Shown in pieces: positions 53,497 through 63,976 of a stretch of DNA of 64,000 nucleotides. Below the pieces are notes generated by a model. That model did no database searches, was not told where the DNA came from, and saw only the letters and a list, made by a program, of their open reading frames with translations. This DNA is from Paraburkholderia ginsengisoli NBRC 100965. GTDB taxonomy: Bacteria > Pseudomonadota > Gammaproteobacteria > Burkholderiales > Burkholderiaceae. Location of the stretch: positions 372,001 to 436,000 of the forward strand of contig NZ_BBJF01000005.1 in NCBI RefSeq assembly GCF_000739735.1, given 5' to 3'. The translations under genes were made by a program, and so were the position numbers. How positions within the stretch are numbered: the stretch's first letter is position 1; each line of letters begins with the position of its first letter.

Positions 53497-55089
53497 ATGC
53501 TTGACGCCAATCTCAAGACTCAGTTGAAAACGTACCTCGAGAAGGTTAGTAACCCTATCGAAATCGTCGCATCGCTCGACGACAGCGCGAAATCGCAGGA
53601 GCTGCTGGCATTGCTGAACGATATCGCGACGTTGTCGAATCGCGTAACCGTGGTCGAACGCCGCGGCGACAGCGAACGCAAGCCGTCGTTTTCGATCAGC
53701 GAGCCGGGCAAGGATACGGGCATCCGTTTCGCCGGCATTCCGATGGGGCATGAATTCACGTCGCTCGTCCTCGCGTTGCTGCAGGTCGGCGGCCATCCGG
53801 TCAAACTCGACGACGCGGTGATCGAACAGATCCGCAATCTCGACGGCGACTATCAATTCGAAACGTATTTCTCGCTGTCATGCCAGAACTGCCCGGAAGT
53901 CGTCCAGGCGCTGAACGTGATGGCGCTGATCAACCCGCGCATCCGCCACGTGGCGATCGACGGCGCGCTGTTCCAGAACGAAGTCGAAGCGCGCCAGATC
54001 ATGGCGGTACCGACGATGTTCATGAACGGCGAAGTGTTCGGCCAGGGCCGCAGCGGCGTGAAGGAAATCCTCGCGAAGCTCGACACGAATGCCGGCGCGC
54101 GTGCCGCGAAGGAACTGGAAAAGAAGCCGGTGTTCGACACGCTGATCGTCGGCGGCGGCCCCGCAGGCGCGGCGGCTGCGATCTACTCGGCGCGCAAGGG
54201 CATTGCGACGGGCGTGGTGGCGGAACGCTTCGGCGGCCAGGTGCTGGACACGCTCGCCATCGAAAACTTCGTCTCGGTGACGGAAACCGAAGGGCCGAAG
54301 TTCGCGACGGCGCTCGAACAGCACGTGAAGACCTATGAGGTCGACATCATGGACGTGCAGCGCGCCGAAGCGCTGATTCCGGGGCGCATCAACGAAGTGC
54401 GTCTGGCCAATGGCGCGGTGCTCAAGGCGAAGACCATCATTCTGGCGACCGGTGCGCGCTGGCGCGAAATCAACGTGCCGGGCGAGCGGGAGTATCGCAA
54501 TCATGGCGTCGCGTATTGCCCGCATTGCGACGGCCCGCTGTTCAAGGGCAAGCGCGTGGCGGTGATCGGTGGCGGCAATTCGGGCGTCGAAGCGGCCATC
54601 GACCTCGCGGGTATCGCGCGTGAGGTGACGCTGTTCGAATTCGGCGCAACGCTGCGTGCCGACGAAGTCCTGCAACGCAAGCTGCGCAGCCTCGGGAACG
54701 TGACCATCGTCACGCAGGCACAGACCACGGAAATCACCGGCGACGGCAAGAAGGTCAACGGTCTGGTCTACAAGGACCTGACCTCTGGTGAAGTGAAGAA
54801 GGTCGAACTGGAAGGCGTGTTCGTGCAGATCGGCCTCGTGCCGAACACCGAATGGCTCAAGGGCACGGTCGAGTTGTCGAAGCATGGCGAGATCGTCGTC
54901 GATGCACGCGGCGCGACGTCGGTGCCGGGTGTGTTCGCCGCGGGCGACGTGACCACGGTGCCGTTCAAGCAGATCGTGATCGCGGTGGGCGAGGGCGCGA
55001 AGGCATCGCTGTCCGCATTCGATCACCTGATCCGCAACAGCGAAGGAGTCGAAGCCGTCAGCGAGGCCGAAGCCGAAGCAACGGTTTGA
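53497..55089 (+). CDS. ahpF: Alkyl hydroperoxide reductase subunit F
   Basis: The 530-residue flavoprotein has an N-terminal thioredoxin-like double domain (CxxC in [11 protein letters not shown]), an FAD-binding [17 protein letters not shown], the redox-active CPHCDGPLF and an NADPH-binding [17 protein letters not shown]-terminal FAD motif [15 protein letters not shown] ends the core. It passes electrons from NADH/NADPH to AhpC. The gene order ahpC-ahpF is standard. A terminator follows. Confidence 0.96.
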   Translation: MLDANLKTQLKTYLEKVSNPIEIVASLDDSAKSQELLALLNDIATLSNRVTVVERRGDSERKPSFSISEPGKDTGIRFAGIPMGHEFTSLVLALLQVGGHPVKLDDAVIEQIRNLDGDYQFETYFSLSCQNCPEVVQALNVMALINPRIRHVAIDGALFQNEVEARQIMAVPTMFMNGEVFGQGRSGVKEILAKLDTNAGARAAKELEKKPVFDTLIVGGGPAGAAAAIYSARKGIATGVVAERFGGQVLDTLAIENFVSVTETEGPKFATALEQHVKTYEVDIMDVQRAEALIPGRINEVRLANGAVLKAKTIILATGARWREINVPGEREYRNHGVAYCPHCDGPLFKGKRVAVIGGGNSGVEAAIDLAGIAREVTLFEFGATLRADEVLQRKLRSLGNVTIVTQAQTTEITGDGKKVNGLVYKDLTSGEVKKVELEGVFVQIGLVPNTEWLKGTVELSKHGEIVVDARGATSVPGVFAAGDVTTVPFKQIVIAVGEGAKASLSAFDHLIRNSEGVEAVSEAEAEATV

Positions 55090-55111
55090 TGTAGTCGGTG
55101 TGTGTTGTGAG

Positions 55112-55136
55112 CGGCGGCCTGCGGGCCGCCGTTTTT
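55112..55136 (+). terminator. Intrinsic terminator of ahpF
   Basis: CGGCGGCC-TGCG-GGCCGCCG forms an 8-bp stem with a 4-nt loop, followed by TTTTT at 55132-55136. Confidence 0.85.
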
Positions 55137-55308
55137 GTTTGCGCGTCAGACAAGCCCCCGCGAAAGCGGGCTGCTTTTCGCGTTTTGCGCGCGAGCGGCG
55201 GTGAGCGCGAAGACGTTGACGCTCGCGTACGTGCCGCCGCTCTGTTTCCGCGCGCAATCAAATATTTTGCTCGGCGATTTGCGAGCTAGCCGAAGCATGT
55301 CGCAAAGA

Positions 55309-55339
55309 AAAGCCGCCCGACGCGATGTCGGGCGGCTTT
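55309..55339 (-). terminator. Intrinsic terminator of the DoxX gene
   Basis: A 13-bp perfect stem (AAAGCCGCCCGAC with GTCGGGCGGCTTT) has a 5-nt loop, 22 bp past the DoxX stop codon. The T-rich 3' arm on the minus strand continues TTTTCTTT. Confidence 0.8.
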
Positions 55340-55361
55340 CTGTCAGGTGCAGGACGTGGCG

Positions 55362-55775
55362 CTAACGGCGGTCGATTGAATACTTGCCGGCACCGGTCAC
55401 GCATAACAACAACAGGCCGCCCATAAGGGCGATGTTCTTGTAGAAGTGGATCATGTTGTCGTACTGCATTGCGCCGGTCATGTTCCAGTAGTGGTGGCCG
55501 ATGATCGCGGTGCCCAGCGTATAAACCGCGAGCAACAGAGCCAGCGGCCGCGTGAAGAATCCCAGCAGCAACGCGACGCCCACGCCCAGTTCCATCACCA
55601 CCGCGATGATCGCCGACACTTGCGGCACGGGCGCGCCGCTCGAAGTCATATAAGCGACGGTGCCGGAAAATCCGGTCAGTTTCGACCAGCCGAACATCAC
55701 GAACAGCACCATCAGCAAGATACGGGCGACGAGAATGATCCCGTCTTTCTGGTTGTCAAATAGCGTATAGCGCAT
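55362..55775 (-). CDS. DoxX-family membrane protein
   Basis: The 137-residue protein has four hydrophobic helices: ILLMVLFVMFGWSKLTGF, a central IIAVVMELGVGVALLLGFFTRPLALLLAVYTLG, and a C-terminal NIALMGGLLLLCVTGAG. This is the DoxX/YphA pattern. It is an inner-membrane protein linked to redox or sulfur homeostasis in relatives. It sits just downstream of the pirin gene (87 bp), and the two may be cotranscribed. Confidence 0.88.
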   Translation of the reverse strand: MRYTLFDNQKDGIILVARILLMVLFVMFGWSKLTGFSGTVAYMTSSGAPVPQVSAIIAVVMELGVGVALLLGFFTRPLALLLAVYTLGTAIIGHHYWNMTGAMQYDNMIHFYKNIALMGGLLLLCVTGAGKYSIDRR

Positions 55776-55862
55776 GCTTTTTTTTCAGGGGTATGAGGAA
55801 GGTGCGGCTCGCCGGACCTCGTCGTCCGGCGAGCCGCGTTCAGAGGGACGCGATCGAGCCAG

Positions 55863-56588
55863 TCAAGCCCACAACGCCGACGTCTCGATGTTGCGAAGAT
55901 CGAACACCAACACTTCCGCGTCATGGCCTTGCGTGAAAGTCAGCGCCTCTTCGCCGCGCACGCGTGCGCCGTCACCTTCGCCGAGTTCGACGCCGTTCAC
56001 GGTGACGCTGCCGCGCGCCACGTGGACGTACGCGTAACGGTCGTTGGCCAGTTCGAGCCGTGCCGTTTCCGCGCCGTCGAACAGACCGGCATACACGCGC
56101 GCATCCTGCTGGAGCGCCAGCGAACCGTTCGCGCCGTCCGGTGACAACACGAGGCGCAGCACGCCGCGCTTCTCGTCCGCACCGAAGTGCCGCTGCTGAT
56201 AACGCGGCGCCGTGCCCTTGTCGGCCGGCGCGATCCAGATTTGCAGGAAGTGCACCGGCTCGCTCTTCGAATGGTTGTATTCGCTGTGCGCCACGCCGGT
56301 TCCCGCGCTCATCAACTGGATGTCGCCGGGCACGATCACCGAACCGGTGCCCATCGTGTCCTTATGTTCGAGCGCGCCTTCCAGCACGTACGAGAAGATC
56401 TCCATGTCGCGGTGCGGGTGCTTGCCGAAGCCTTGCGCCGGCGCAACACGGTCGTCGTTGATCACGAGCAGGTCGGAGAAGCCGTTCTGCTTCGGATCAT
56501 GATAGTTGGCGAACGAAAACGTGTGACGCGAGCTGAGCCAGCCGTGTTCCGCACGACCGCGTTGCTTGGCTTGTCTGATTTCGAGCAT
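55863..56588 (-). CDS. Pirin family bicupin protein
   Basis: The 241-residue protein has the pirin N-terminal cupin with metal ligands in GFGKHPHRDMEIFSYVLEGALEHKDTMG and the following SAGTGVAHSEYNHS. A C-terminal cupin-like half is also present. YhhW-type pirins act as quercetinases or redox regulators. The start at 56588 is preceded by AGGAGAAAG. It is divergent from a LysR regulator, the usual partner arrangement. Confidence 0.9.
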   Translation of the reverse strand: MLEIRQAKQRGRAEHGWLSSRHTFSFANYHDPKQNGFSDLLVINDDRVAPAQGFGKHPHRDMEIFSYVLEGALEHKDTMGTGSVIVPGDIQLMSAGTGVAHSEYNHSKSEPVHFLQIWIAPADKGTAPRYQQRHFGADEKRGVLRLVLSPDGANGSLALQQDARVYAGLFDGAETARLELANDRYAYVHVARGSVTVNGVELGEGDGARVRGEEALTFTQGHDAEVLVFDLRNIETSALWA

Positions 56589-56721
56589 CTTTCTTCTCCT
56601 TTGAGTTGTGCGATCCGGGCCAGAGGTGTGTCCGCGATCCATGAATGACAGTGTAGGTCAATCCGGATGGCTATAATCTCAGTTAAAGCGGAAACACTGT
56701 CACCATGGAGTGGACAATTCG

Positions 56722-57612
56722 ATGCAACTCGAAGACATGCGGATTTTCGTCGCCACCGTCGACGCGCATAACTTCACCGCGGCGGCCAACCGTCTCTCGC
56801 TGTCGAAGCAGTTCGTCAGCCGCCGGGTGATGGCACTGGAAGAGGCGCTCGGCGTGCAATTGCTGGTCCGCAATACGCGCAAGCTCGCCGTGACCGACCT
56901 CGGGCAGGAGTTTTACGAGCGCGCCAAACGCATCCTCGGCGAAGTGGAGGATGCCGAGCAGGCGATGTCGCTGCGCCGCGCCGGTCCGCGCGGACTGCTG
57001 CGTGTGAGCGCGCCGATGTCGTTCGGCATGCTGCATCTGTCGCCGCTGGTGGCGCTGTTCCTGCGTGAACACAGCGACGTGCGCTTCGACATGGAACTGA
57101 GCGACCGCACCGTCGACGTGATCGGCGAAGGCTTCGACATGGCGATCCGCATCGGCACGCTGGCCGATTCCACGCTGATCGCGCAGAAGCTCGTCGATGT
57201 GAGGATGGTCGCGTGTTGCAGTCCGGGATACGCGAGGCGCCGGGGCAAGCCTGCGACGCCGGCGGATCTGCAACGTCATTCATGCCTGTTGTACGGACAT
57301 GGCGGCGCGGTCAGTTGGGACTTCGTGGTGGACGGCGTAGTGAAGGGTGTCGAAGTGCAGGGGCCGTTGCGGGCCAACAATGGCGATCTGATTCGCGACG
57401 CGGCCGTGGCCGGATTGGGGATCGTTCGGCTTCCTGACTTTATTGTCGCCGACGCGATCAGGAGCGGCCAACTGGTGCCGGTTCTCGAAGCGTTCATGCC
57501 GGACGCGACGAGCGTCTACGCGGTGTATCCGCAGCATCGGCAAAGCTCGGTGACGATTCGGGCTTTTGTGGAATTCCTGCGCAAGCACTTGAAGAAGACG
57601 CTGGCGGTGTGA
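56722..57612 (+). CDS. LysR-family transcriptional regulator
   Basis: The 296-residue regulator has an N-terminal winged helix (MRIFVATVDAHNFTAAANRLSLSKQFVSRRVMALEEALGVQLLVRNTRKLAVTDLG) and a substrate-binding LysR C-terminal domain (GLLRVSAPMSFG, LAIRIGTL-like MAIRIGTLADSTLIAQKL). It is divergent from the pirin gene with a 133-bp shared region and probably controls pirin and doxX. GTG 56710 is an alternative start four codons upstream; GGAG favours 56722. Confidence 0.92.
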   Translation: MQLEDMRIFVATVDAHNFTAAANRLSLSKQFVSRRVMALEEALGVQLLVRNTRKLAVTDLGQEFYERAKRILGEVEDAEQAMSLRRAGPRGLLRVSAPMSFGMLHLSPLVALFLREHSDVRFDMELSDRTVDVIGEGFDMAIRIGTLADSTLIAQKLVDVRMVACCSPGYARRRGKPATPADLQRHSCLLYGHGGAVSWDFVVDGVVKGVEVQGPLRANNGDLIRDAAVAGLGIVRLPDFIVADAIRSGQLVPVLEAFMPDATSVYAVYPQHRQSSVTIRAFVEFLRKHLKKTLAV

Positions 57613-57832
57613 TGCGCGGGAGTGGGTGCTTGTGTGCGCGGCGGGTCAGCGACCGGTGACTTGTCCGCGAATTTCAACCAGCTGCCGGTAACGCCTGCCA
57701 GCCAGCGAGGGCTTACACAGCCTCTGTGGTCCACAGGGTTCATACGCAAGCGGCGGCGCAAGCCCCGCCTGCGCCGCCGCTTGCCACCCGTGCCTAACGC
57801 ATTACGCGGTGCGCTTCAGCCACGTTACCGCC

Positions 57833-58849
57833 TCATCCATTGCGGAAAATAAAGCTGTACCCGTTCAACGCCGGCACGCCGCCCAGGTGCGCGTACAACA
57901 CACGCGAGCCTTCCGGGAATTCCCCATTGCGCACCATCCCGATCATCCCGTGCATCGACTTGCCCTCATACACCGGGTCGGTCAGCACGCCTTCGAGTCG
58001 CGCGCACAAGCGGATCGCCTCCAGCGTGCCGTCGTTCGGCAGACCGTATTCCGGGCCGCCGAAACGCTCGTCCAGCACGACGTCCTTCGCCGTGATGTCG
58101 CGGCCCAGGTCGACACGCTCCGCGGTCTGCTTCGCGATGCGCGTGATCTGCTCGCGGGTCTGCGCGGGTTTAGCCGATGCATCGATGCCGATCACGCGCT
58201 CGGCGCGGCCGTCGGCGGCAAAGCCCACCACCATGCCCGCCTGCGTGCTGCCCGTCACCGAGCACACGACGATGTAGTCGAACCTGAAGCCCAACTCGGC
58301 CTCCTGCTGACGTACTTCGTCCGCGAAGCCGACGAAGCCGAGGCCGCCCAGCGGATGATCGGAGCAGCCGCCCGGAATCGCGTACGGCTTACCGCCGGCG
58401 GCGCGCACACTTTCCAGCGCGTCCTCCCAGCTCTTGCGAAAGCCGATGTCGAAGCCATCGCTCACCAGCCGCACGTCGGCGCCGAGAATGCGCGACATCT
58501 GGATGTTGCCGACGCGGTCGTACACGGCATCCGAATAGTTGACCCAGTTCTCCTGCACGAGCACGCACTTCATGCCCAGATGCGCGGCGACCGCCGCCAC
58601 CTGGCGCGTCTGGTTCGACTGGATGCCGCCGATCGACACCAGCGTGTCGCAACCCTGTGCGAGCGCTTCGGGGATCAGATATTCGAGCTTGCGCGTCTTG
58701 TTGCCGCCGAACGCAAACCCGCTGTTGCAGTCCTCGCGCTTCGCATACAGATGCACCTTGCCGCCGAGGTGGTCGCTCAGGCGCTTGAGCGGCTGGATCG
58801 GCGTCGGTCCAAAGGTGAGCGGGTAGCGGGGGAATCGTTGCAGGTTCAT
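57833..58849 (-). CDS. acdS: 1-aminocyclopropane-1-carboxylate (ACC) deaminase
   Basis: The 338-residue PLP enzyme cleaves ACC, the plant ethylene precursor, to 2-oxobutyrate and ammonia. The PLP Lys51 lies in [11 protein letters not shown] and Ser78 in [11 protein letters not shown]. Tyr294-Glu295 and Leu322 are present. Glu295 and Leu322 are the pair that separates true ACC deaminase from D-cysteine desulfhydrase. The length equals the family norm. The ORF continues upstream across the regulator on the other strand without homology, so ATG 58849 is used. The gene supports a plant-associated lifestyle. Confidence 0.96.
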   Translation of the reverse strand: MNLQRFPRYPLTFGPTPIQPLKRLSDHLGGKVHLYAKREDCNSGFAFGGNKTRKLEYLIPEALAQGCDTLVSIGGIQSNQTRQVAAVAAHLGMKCVLVQENWVNYSDAVYDRVGNIQMSRILGADVRLVSDGFDIGFRKSWEDALESVRAAGGKPYAIPGGCSDHPLGGLGFVGFADEVRQQEAELGFRFDYIVVCSVTGSTQAGMVVGFAADGRAERVIGIDASAKPAQTREQITRIAKQTAERVDLGRDITAKDVVLDERFGGPEYGLPNDGTLEAIRLCARLEGVLTDPVYEGKSMHGMIGMVRNGEFPEGSRVLYAHLGGVPALNGYSFIFRNG

Positions 58850-59011
58850 GGCAGCTCCGTGGTCAGTGAGTTTCGACGCGAACGGCAAGGCGTCGCGGTG
58901 AATCAATGGTAGGGAAAAGCATCTGAAATGAGCTTGCGAAAAAATTCCTGTCGGCCTACTTTTGCAAATGCCATCTTGTATTACAGTTAATAAAACATCG
59001 TCGAGACAAAC

Positions 59012-59539
59012 ATGAACGCAACAAAAATCCGTACGACGGCGAAAGCGGCCGCGGCGTCCAGCGCTCAGGCAGACCCGTTGCAGGCGCTCGACCGCATCGA
59101 CCGCGCGATCCTGCGGCAGTTGCAAACCGACGCATCCATCTCGAACGTCGCGCTGGCGGCAAAAGTCAAGCTGAGTGCGCCGGCCTGTTTGCGGCGCGTC
59201 GAGCGGTTGAAAGAGGCGGGTTTGATTCGCGGTGTAGTCGCGTTGATCGATCCGAAAGCGGCCGGTGCGGGGATGCTGGTGATCATCGGCGTGGTGCTGG
59301 ACCGATCCACGCCTGAGTCGTTCGCCGAGTTCGAGAAAGCCGCGCAGAAGGTGCCGGGCTGCATGGAGTGCCACGTCGTGACCGGTGAGTTCGACTATTT
59401 CATGACCATCCGTACGCGCGACAGCGACAGCTTCAATCGCCTGCACGCCGAGCAATTGCTTTATCTGCCGGGCGTGCGGCAGATCCGCTCGTTCATGGTG
59501 CTCAAGGAAATTCTGTCGACCACGAAATTTCCGTTGTGA
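59012..59539 (+). CDS. acdR: Lrp/AsnC-family regulator of acdS
   Basis: The 175-residue regulator has an N-terminal HTH ([47 protein letters not shown]) and a C-terminal RAM domain ([38 protein letters not shown]). It is divergent from acdS with a 162-bp spacer, the standard acdR/acdS arrangement in which AcdR activates acdS in response to ACC. The spacer is AT-rich and fits an Lrp-type binding region. Confidence 0.93.
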   Translation: MNATKIRTTAKAAAASSAQADPLQALDRIDRAILRQLQTDASISNVALAAKVKLSAPACLRRVERLKEAGLIRGVVALIDPKAAGAGMLVIIGVVLDRSTPESFAEFEKAAQKVPGCMECHVVTGEFDYFMTIRTRDSDSFNRLHAEQLLYLPGVRQIRSFMVLKEILSTTKFPL

Positions 59540-59647
59540 GCCGCGCCGTCACGCGAAAAGGCGTGCATGCTGCGATAGGGGGGCGCGCCGATTGCATCGA
59601 CGTGCGAGCGACAGGCGGGATGATCGGATCGAACCAGGACGAACATC

Positions 59648-60409
59648 ATGGACTTCGGAAAACGCATTGACGGCAGGGCGGTGCGCTCGCGCGTGGCGGC
59701 GTTTCCGGTTTCGCCCGGCATCGGCGCGCTGGCGCTGACGGTGGCGCTGTTACTGGGGACGCTGGCGCGCCAGGCATTCGCGGCGGAGACCGCGGTGGTG
59801 ATCGCACCGCCCGCGCTCGACGAGCCGATCTCCGCGAGCACGGTCCACGAAGAAACCGCGGTGTTCGCGGGCGGCTGCTTCTGGGGCGTGCAGGGCGTGT
59901 TCCAGCACGTGCGCGGCGTCATGAAGGCGGTGTCCGGCTATTCCGGCGGTGCGCGCGATACCGCGGACTACGAGATCGTCAGCGGCGGCGAGACCGGTCA
60001 CGCGGAATCCGTGCAGGTCACGTTCGACCCGACCAAGGTCACGTACGGCCAGCTATTGCAGGTCTACTTTTCGGTGATCCAGGACCCAACGCAGTTGAAC
60101 CGGCAGGGGCCGGACAGCGGCACGCAATACCGCTCCGCGCTGTTTCCGTTGAACGACATGCAGCGCCGCGTCGCGCAGAGCTATATCGCGCAACTCGAGA
60201 AAGCGCGCTCGTTTCCGGCGCCGATCGTGACGCGCACCGAGCCGTTCAAGGGCTTTTATCCGGCTGAGGCGTATCACCAGAACTATCTGACGCTGCATCC
60301 AAACTCCGCGTATATCGCGTTCAACGATCTGCCGAAGGTCGCCAATCTGAAGCGCCTATTCCCCAACCTGTATCGCGACAAACCCGTGCTGGTCGAAGCC
60401 GCCCAATAA
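59648..60409 (+). CDS. msrA: Peptide methionine sulfoxide reductase MsrA, exported form
   Basis: The 253-residue protein has an N-terminal hydrophobic signal (GALALTVALLLGTLARQAFA) and an MsrA catalytic domain. FAGGCFWGVQGVFQHVRGV carries the reactive Cys in GCFWG, then GYSGGARDTADYEIVSGGETGHAE, SVIQDPTQLNRQGPDSGTQYRSAL and AEAYHQNYL. It reduces methionine-S-sulfoxide in proteins, here in the periplasm. A recycling Cys near the C-terminus is not obvious. Confidence 0.92.
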   Translation: MDFGKRIDGRAVRSRVAAFPVSPGIGALALTVALLLGTLARQAFAAETAVVIAPPALDEPISASTVHEETAVFAGGCFWGVQGVFQHVRGVMKAVSGYSGGARDTADYEIVSGGETGHAESVQVTFDPTKVTYGQLLQVYFSVIQDPTQLNRQGPDSGTQYRSALFPLNDMQRRVAQSYIAQLEKARSFPAPIVTRTEPFKGFYPAEAYHQNYLTLHPNSAYIAFNDLPKVANLKRLFPNLYRDKPVLVEAAQ

Positions 60410-60784
60410 CGGAGCCGGCCGTCGCCAGCAGGCTCTGCAACGCCGCATTGCGTTGAGCAGACCAACCTCTGACCGCATGTCCGCATGCGCTCCCGTCCCC
60501 GCGCTCGCCTTCGATTCGAACCGTCTCCCTACCAATGTGGCGCGTATTTTGCACATATGCGTCGGTCGGCATATTTTTCTCATGAACCTGTTCATACACA
60601 AGTCCGCCCGGGACCGCGTGGCGGGCCGTTTGAACAGCGTGTTTGCCGAGCAGTGCGTGTCGTTCCCTGAAAAAATTACATGCCGTAAGTAATAGCGCGT
60701 GGTCGCCCGAGGGCTTGCTTTGCCGTTGCGGACTTCGGGCGAGAACATAACCCCCTTCGCGATACGCGAGATCGGAGGCTTCTG
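60410..60784. other. Intergenic region without recognised features
   Basis: These 375 bases precede the MipA/OmpV gene. Short ORFs exist but lack homology. AT-rich segments at 60540-60590 may be promoter elements. CGGAGG near 60772 is the ribosome site of the next gene. Confidence 0.4.
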
Positions 60785-61681
60785 GTGTTGAACAGCCGTA
60801 GAAAGCGGAGCGGCAAGCTCCGCAATAAACAAACAGGCATCGCGGCGACGTCTCTGGTGGCCGTGACCCTCGGCGGCATTGCCTGCCTGCCAGGCTTGGC
60901 GTCCGCGCAGACGCCCTCGCCATTGGGCGAATGGCAATACTCGGTTGGTATTCCGTTGCAGAAGATGTATCAACCGAACATTCCCGACTGGCAGGTGCGC
61001 CTCGGCGCGGCGGCGTCGTTCCAGCCGCGCTTTGAGGGCTCCCAGCGCTATCACGTGGTCGCCGGACCGAGCATCGACGTGCGCTACAAGGACCTGTTCT
61101 TCCTGTCGAGCGGCGAAGGCTTCGGCGTCAACTTCGCGCAGGGCGAGAACTGGCGCATGAGTCTCGCCGCCGTCTACGACCTTGGGCGTCGCGGCCAGGA
61201 CGATCCTCAGGAGCTGAACGGGCTCGGCAACATCAACGCGGCGCCGGGTCTCAAACTGGCGGGCGAATATGTGGTGTCGAAGGACTTCCCGCTGGTGCTG
61301 CGCGCGGATATCCGGCGTTACTTCGGCGGCTCGAATGGCTGGATCGGCGACCTGGGCGCCTATATGCCGCTGCCGGGCAGTTCGAAAACGTTCTTCTGGT
61401 TCGCCGGTCCGAACGTGTCGCTCGCGGATTCCACGTACATGAACAGCTGGTTCGGCGTCAACCAGCAGCAGGCCGCGAACTCGCACTTGTCGCAATACCA
61501 CGCGAGCGCGGGCTTCAAGTCGGTGGGCTTCGGCGTGAGCGCGGTGTGGCTGTTCAACAAGCATTGGTTCGCGACGGCGGACGGCGCATTCCAGCAACTG
61601 GTCGGCAGTGCCGGCAATAGTCCGGTCACGCGCAGCCGGGCCAATGGCGTGGCCGACGTTTCGATCAACTATCGCTTCTGA
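60785..61681 (+). CDS. MipA/OmpV family outer-membrane protein
   Basis: The 298-residue protein has a basic N-terminus and signal peptide (TSLVAVTLGGIACLPGLASAQ). A beta-barrel follows (WQVRLGAAASFQPRFEGSQRYHVVAGPSIDVRYKDLFFLSSGEGFGVNF) and ends with the outer-membrane signature VDVSINYRF-like ADVSINYRF, whose last residue is Phe. The family covers MltA-interacting and OmpV proteins. GTG 60785 follows GGAGG and is the chosen start. Confidence 0.88.
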   Translation: MLNSRRKRSGKLRNKQTGIAATSLVAVTLGGIACLPGLASAQTPSPLGEWQYSVGIPLQKMYQPNIPDWQVRLGAAASFQPRFEGSQRYHVVAGPSIDVRYKDLFFLSSGEGFGVNFAQGENWRMSLAAVYDLGRRGQDDPQELNGLGNINAAPGLKLAGEYVVSKDFPLVLRADIRRYFGGSNGWIGDLGAYMPLPGSSKTFFWFAGPNVSLADSTYMNSWFGVNQQQAANSHLSQYHASAGFKSVGFGVSAVWLFNKHWFATADGAFQQLVGSAGNSPVTRSRANGVADVSINYRF

Positions 61682-61864
61682 CGCGAGGCTTCACAGCAGG
61701 GCCTCCCTACCCACAAACGGGACGGCGGCGGTTCGCCGTCGCCGTTCCAATCGCCGCGAGCGGCGTCGGTCGTTGGCGGGTACATCGTTTGCTCCCCGGT
61801 TATTGCGCGTGAGACGGACTTCCACCGCCGCGCCCGAACACATACCGAACAAGGAGCTCCCCCC

Positions 61865-63976
61865 ATGGCAGGTAAAACGAGCACGCGGACGCCCGCGGCA
61901 GCACCCGCTCAAGCGAACGACCCGAAATCGAAAGACCTCGAACAGTTTCGAGTGAGTCCTGAAGGCCAGGCGCTGAGAACCAATCAGGGCGTCAAGATCT
62001 CCGACAATCAGAACACGCTGCGAGCCGGCCCGCGCGGTCCGTCGTTGCTCGAAGACTTCATCATGCGTGAGAAGATCACGCACTTCGATCACGAGCGCAT
62101 CCCCGAGCGCATCGTGCATGCGCGCGGCTCGGCCGCGCATGGCGTGTTTCAGGTGTACGAGTCGCTGAGCGAGTACACCAAGGCCGCGTTCCTGCAGGAC
62201 CCGTCGGTGCAGACGCCGGTCTACGTGCGTTTTTCGACGGTGCAGGGGCCGCGCGGTTCGGCCGACACCGTGCGCGACGTGCGCGGCTTCGCGGTGAAGT
62301 TCTACACCCAGGAAGGTAATTACGATCTGGTCGGCAACAACATGCCGGTGTTCTTCATTCAGGACGCCATCAAGTTTCCGGACTTCGTGCACGCGGTGAA
62401 ACCGGAAGCGCCGAACGAGATGCCGACCGGCGGCTCCGCGCACGACACCTTCTGGGACTTCGTATCGCTCGTGCCCGAGTCCGCGCACATGGTGCTGTGG
62501 ACCATGTCGGATCGCGCGATTCCACGCAGCCTGCGCACGATGGAAGGCTTCGGCATTCACACGTTCCGTTTCGTCAACGCGCAAGGCAAGGGACGTTTCG
62601 TCAAATTCCACTGGCGTCCGGTGCTGGGCTCGTACTCGCTGCTGTGGGACGAAGCGCAGAAGCTCGCGGGTAAAGACCCGGATTTTCATCGGCGCGATCT
62701 GTGGGAATCGATCGAGCGGGGCGACTTTCCCGAGTTCGAACTCGGCGTGCAGATCGTCGAGGAAGAGGACGAGCACAAGTTCGACTTCGATCTGCTCGAT
62801 CCGACCAAGCTGATTCCGGAGGAACTGGTGCCGGTGAAGATCGTCGGCAAGATGACGCTCAATCGCAATCCGGACAACTTCTTCGCCGAGACCGAACAGG
62901 TCGCGTTTCATCCGGGCCATGTCGTGCCGGGCATCGACTTCTCGAACGATCCGCTGCTGCAAGGCCGTCTGTTCTCGTACACGGATACGCAGATCAGCCG
63001 CCTGGGCGGTCCGAACTTCCACGAGATTCCGATCAACCGGCCGGTCTGCCCGTTCGTCAACAATCAGCGCGATGCGATGCATCGTCAGGCGATCCATGTC
63101 GGCCAGGCGTCGTACGAGCCGAATTCGCTGAACGGCGGCTGGCCGAAGGAAACCGATCCGGCGGCGTCGGACGGCGGCTTCGAAAGCTATCAGGAGCGCG
63201 TGGACGGCACCAAGATCCGCGTGCGCAGCGAATCGTTCGCCGATCACTTCTCGCAGGCCGCCATGTTTTACAACAGCATGTCGCAGCCCGAGAAAGATCA
63301 CATCGCCGCCGCGTATCAGTTCGAACTCGGCAAGGTGAGCAAGCCGGAGATTCGCGCCCGCGTGGTCAACGAGATTCTCGCCAATTTCGATGTGGGACTG
63401 GCTGCGCAAGTCGCCGAAGGTCTGGGTTTGCCGGCGCCGAAGAAGGGCACGGCGAAACTTGCCGGGCCGAAGGAGTCGCCCGCGTTGAGTTTGCTCAATC
63501 GCGTGAAGCCCGGCATCAAGACGCGCAAGATCGCGTTGCTGGCCGCGCCGGGTTCCGACGGCGCCGCGATTCGCAAGCTGCAGCAGGCGCTCCAGGCCGA
63601 GGGCGCGACGCCGATGCTGATCGCGCCGACGCTTGCCGCGATCGACGGTCTCGCGCCGGACGCGACGATCGCCGGACTGCCGTCGATCATGTTCGACGCG
63701 GTGATCGTCGTGGGCGGCGAAGCGGGCGCGAAGGCGCTCGCGCAATCGGGCGATGCGCGGCACTTCGTGCTCGAAGCGTTCAAGCATCTGAAAGCGATTG
63801 CCGCGCTCGGCGCGGGGCGCGACGTACTGGCCGCCGCGCATCTGCCGGACAATGCGGACGGCGTCGCGACTGGCGACGATAAGCAGGTTAAGGACGTGCT
63901 GAATGCGTTCGTCGCGGCGGCGGGGCAGCATCGCGTGTGGGCGCGCGCGGCGCAGGCGGAGACGGTGCCGGCGTAG
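61865..63976 (+). CDS. katE: Large-subunit monofunctional catalase HPII (KatE)
   Basis: The 703-residue catalase destroys H2O2. The active-site His lies in [14 protein letters not shown], Asn in [20 protein letters not shown], and the haem-ligand Tyr in [26 protein letters not shown]. The extra C-terminal domain (about 560-700; [27 protein letters not shown]) has the flavodoxin/amidotransferase-like fold of clade 2 HPII enzymes. AAGGAGC precedes ATG 61865. The adjacent MipA/OmpV gene is unrelated in function. Such catalases are usually RpoS-dependent. Confidence 0.96.
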   Translation: MAGKTSTRTPAAAPAQANDPKSKDLEQFRVSPEGQALRTNQGVKISDNQNTLRAGPRGPSLLEDFIMREKITHFDHERIPERIVHARGSAAHGVFQVYESLSEYTKAAFLQDPSVQTPVYVRFSTVQGPRGSADTVRDVRGFAVKFYTQEGNYDLVGNNMPVFFIQDAIKFPDFVHAVKPEAPNEMPTGGSAHDTFWDFVSLVPESAHMVLWTMSDRAIPRSLRTMEGFGIHTFRFVNAQGKGRFVKFHWRPVLGSYSLLWDEAQKLAGKDPDFHRRDLWESIERGDFPEFELGVQIVEEEDEHKFDFDLLDPTKLIPEELVPVKIVGKMTLNRNPDNFFAETEQVAFHPGHVVPGIDFSNDPLLQGRLFSYTDTQISRLGGPNFHEIPINRPVCPFVNNQRDAMHRQAIHVGQASYEPNSLNGGWPKETDPAASDGGFESYQERVDGTKIRVRSESFADHFSQAAMFYNSMSQPEKDHIAAAYQFELGKVSKPEIRARVVNEILANFDVGLAAQVAEGLGLPAPKKGTAKLAGPKESPALSLLNRVKPGIKTRKIALLAAPGSDGAAIRKLQQALQAEGATPMLIAPTLAAIDGLAPDATIAGLPSIMFDAVIVVGGEAGAKALAQSGDARHFVLEAFKHLKAIAALGAGRDVLAAAHLPDNADGVATGDDKQVKDVLNAFVAAAGQHRVWARAAQAETVPA

